Below are positions 62,346-64,000 of a DNA stretch of 64,000 nucleotides, piece after piece. Below the pieces are notes generated by a model, which did not search any database, was not told the DNA's origin, and was given only the letters and a program-made list of their open reading frames with translations. The stretch is from Todiramphus chloris collaris (lineage: Eukaryota > Chordata > Aves > Coraciiformes > Alcedinidae). How positions within the stretch are numbered: the first letter of the stretch is position 1; the number at the start of each line of letters is the position of its first letter. The translations under genes and the position numbers were made by a program. The stretch lies in the NCBI GenBank assembly GCA_025345505.1, contig JANVCC010000030.1, positions 2,344,123 through 2,408,122 on the forward strand. Reading direction: 5' to 3'.

Positions 62346-64000
62346 CATCACTCAGAATCTAACCCCAGCCACCCCCAGCCCCTCTGATATCTGAGGACCA
62401 GCTGGAATGCAAGGAGGTTTATTTTCTGCCAAATTACCCCGTCATGCAACAAAATGTGTACACCCATCTTGCTTTCAAGAACAAGGAAACATCCTCTGCA
62501 CATCCTCATGTGTCCAACAATGAAGCTATTGTCCAAACTGCATGACTTTCATAGGAGAAAGAGGCTGCAACACTGATACAGTTGAGCTGCAACACTTACA
62601 CCAATCAAATGCTCTGAAGCACACATGACTTTTGCTTGTAGTAACAAGGAAGAAGGATATTCTGAAAACACAAACCTTTTCTTCATCTTGCCCTCCATAC
62701 TGATGACCAAGAGCATTGCAAAGCAGCTTTCTAGCCTGCTCTCCATTCATACCAAGAGGAAGAAAGAAAAATGAGAATATAAGGCCATGTTTTTATTACT
62801 TTAATTGGTCTGCAATTAAAACTGTATTTATTGTTGTCCCTATACATAAGCTATCAATACCATTTCAAATGCCTGGTCATTAAATCAGTGACATAGGGCT
62901 AATAAGCCACAATTAATGTTGAACTTTGACAGACTTGGCATTCAAATCCACAAACTATCTTTTGAGCTGAACAGGATTTTACAGAAATCATGTGTAGATT
63001 TGCTCAGTGGTCACTGAAACGGGCACCTCCACTTCACTGCGTGTAGCTTCCACCTCCACAATGCAAGCAATATTCCAGGCTCCCTTCTGGAAGCTGTACG
63101 CCAAGGGCCAGGCTCACCACAAGGAGCTTTCGCTGCACAAGGCTTTCCACATACTGGCTCAGAGCTTTTAGTTTTGGGAACTAATTCAGCTTTAACATTT
63201 CTTTTCTTCTTAATAAACTTCCATGTCTGAGCTGTTTAATGGGTAACTCAAAATTGATTGGTTTGGTTTTTTTTTTAAGTAGACAAACATTAAAAAAAAA
63301 CCCAACCACTTGAACAAGGTCATTTTGCCTCGCTGCAAAGTCCAACAAAACTATCAGATAAGGCCTCACTCAAAATCCTTCCATGTCAAAGGGACTGTTT
63401 CTATTGCCAGGACTTCAGTACTGAATGTAGCTTTTGGATCTAGTCTCAATCCAAACGGGAGTGCAGCAATCAGCCACACAACTACACGGCATTCACCGGC
63501 AACGCTCACTGGATTTAAAACTGCAACTTTGCATTTGAAACTTCTGCATCCAATTACCAGTTAGAGACAACCAATCTCTTAAAACTGTGCTGGCTAGAGA
63601 AAACTCAGCATTTAGTTTACAATGGCAATAAACACCTGAATATTTTCATTAAGCTGTTCTTCTTATGCCATGTCTTTAATTCCAAAATCTTTTCCTGTAA
63701 CTCTGGAGGAACTTGAGCTAAGTAAACTGCTAACATATTATTTTTCCAATCTTTGTTTTCTTTAGGAAATTATCTAAGAAGAAAAACCTTGAACTGTGAT
63801 CTCAGCATTCATACAGCAGTGAACTTCAGATACAATAATTGCATTGCTGTGAGCTATGACGACTTTCCCATGGGGGAGAAATGACCTGGTAATTTAAGAA
63901 TGACAAAGTCAAAAGTAAGGTAAGCTGGGGGAGGGAAAGGATTTCCCCCTAGGATGAGATAAATATAATTTCTCACGGCAGTGTATATCTCTCTTAAGCC
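62346..64000. other. Unique AT-rich DNA, no gene recognised
   Basis: About 1.65 kb to the right edge. The only structure seen is an A/T-rich stem-loop at 63260-63307. No coding region can be supported. Confidence 0.6.
63260..63307. repeat. Near-perfect A/T-rich stem-loop
   Basis: GGTTTGG plus a T-run and AA (63260-63278) pairs with TTAAAAAAAAACCCAACC (63290-63307) across an 11-base loop. It is the same T/G low-complexity type seen elsewhere in the window, here present in both orientations. Confidence 0.7.

Overview
The window looks like vertebrate nuclear DNA, most likely from a bird. It is AT-rich, has no compact bacterial-type genes, and its recognisable repeats are almost all CR1 LINEs ending in the ATTCTATG-type octamer that is typical of sauropsid CR1. 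There are no Alu, L1 or B-type SINEs. The scarcity of DNA transposons and SINEs fits a bird better than a turtle or crocodilian, but that is an inference.

Layout: 1-2650 is a long CR1 copy on the minus strand that runs off the left edge. 2651-19951 is unique intergenic or intronic DNA holding one remarkable 133-bp hairpin (11062-11194). 19952-22325 is a second long, 5'-truncated CR1, also minus. 22326-34605 is mostly unique DNA with a CR1 3' tip (23274), a 540-bp CR1 tail (30152-30695) and simple repeats. A short minus-strand reading frame with a clear signal-peptide-like start lies at 34606-34806 and is the only non-repeat coding candidate I would defend, weakly. A probable solo LTR lies at 42024-42343. 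A GC-richer stretch with a 190-codon minus frame lies at 47530-48265. Two short CR1 tails lie at 51478 and 53101, and a longer CR1 fragment at 59131-59977. An endogenous-retrovirus-like LTR at 61769-62110 is followed directly by a three-copy 63-76 bp tandem array (62138-62345).

I found no multi-exon host gene, tRNA, rRNA, CRISPR array or operon. Nearly all open frames are either CR1 coding remnants, their antisense shadows, or chance frames of 60-130 codons in AT-rich DNA. The window is best read as a gene-poor intergenic region or part of a very long intron.

The items most worth a second look are the long near-perfect hairpin at 11062-11194, the putative small secreted peptide at 34606-34806, the LTR plus tandem array at 61.7-62.3 kb, and a set of exact palindromes, two of which share the same TTGGTTTAAA half-site.
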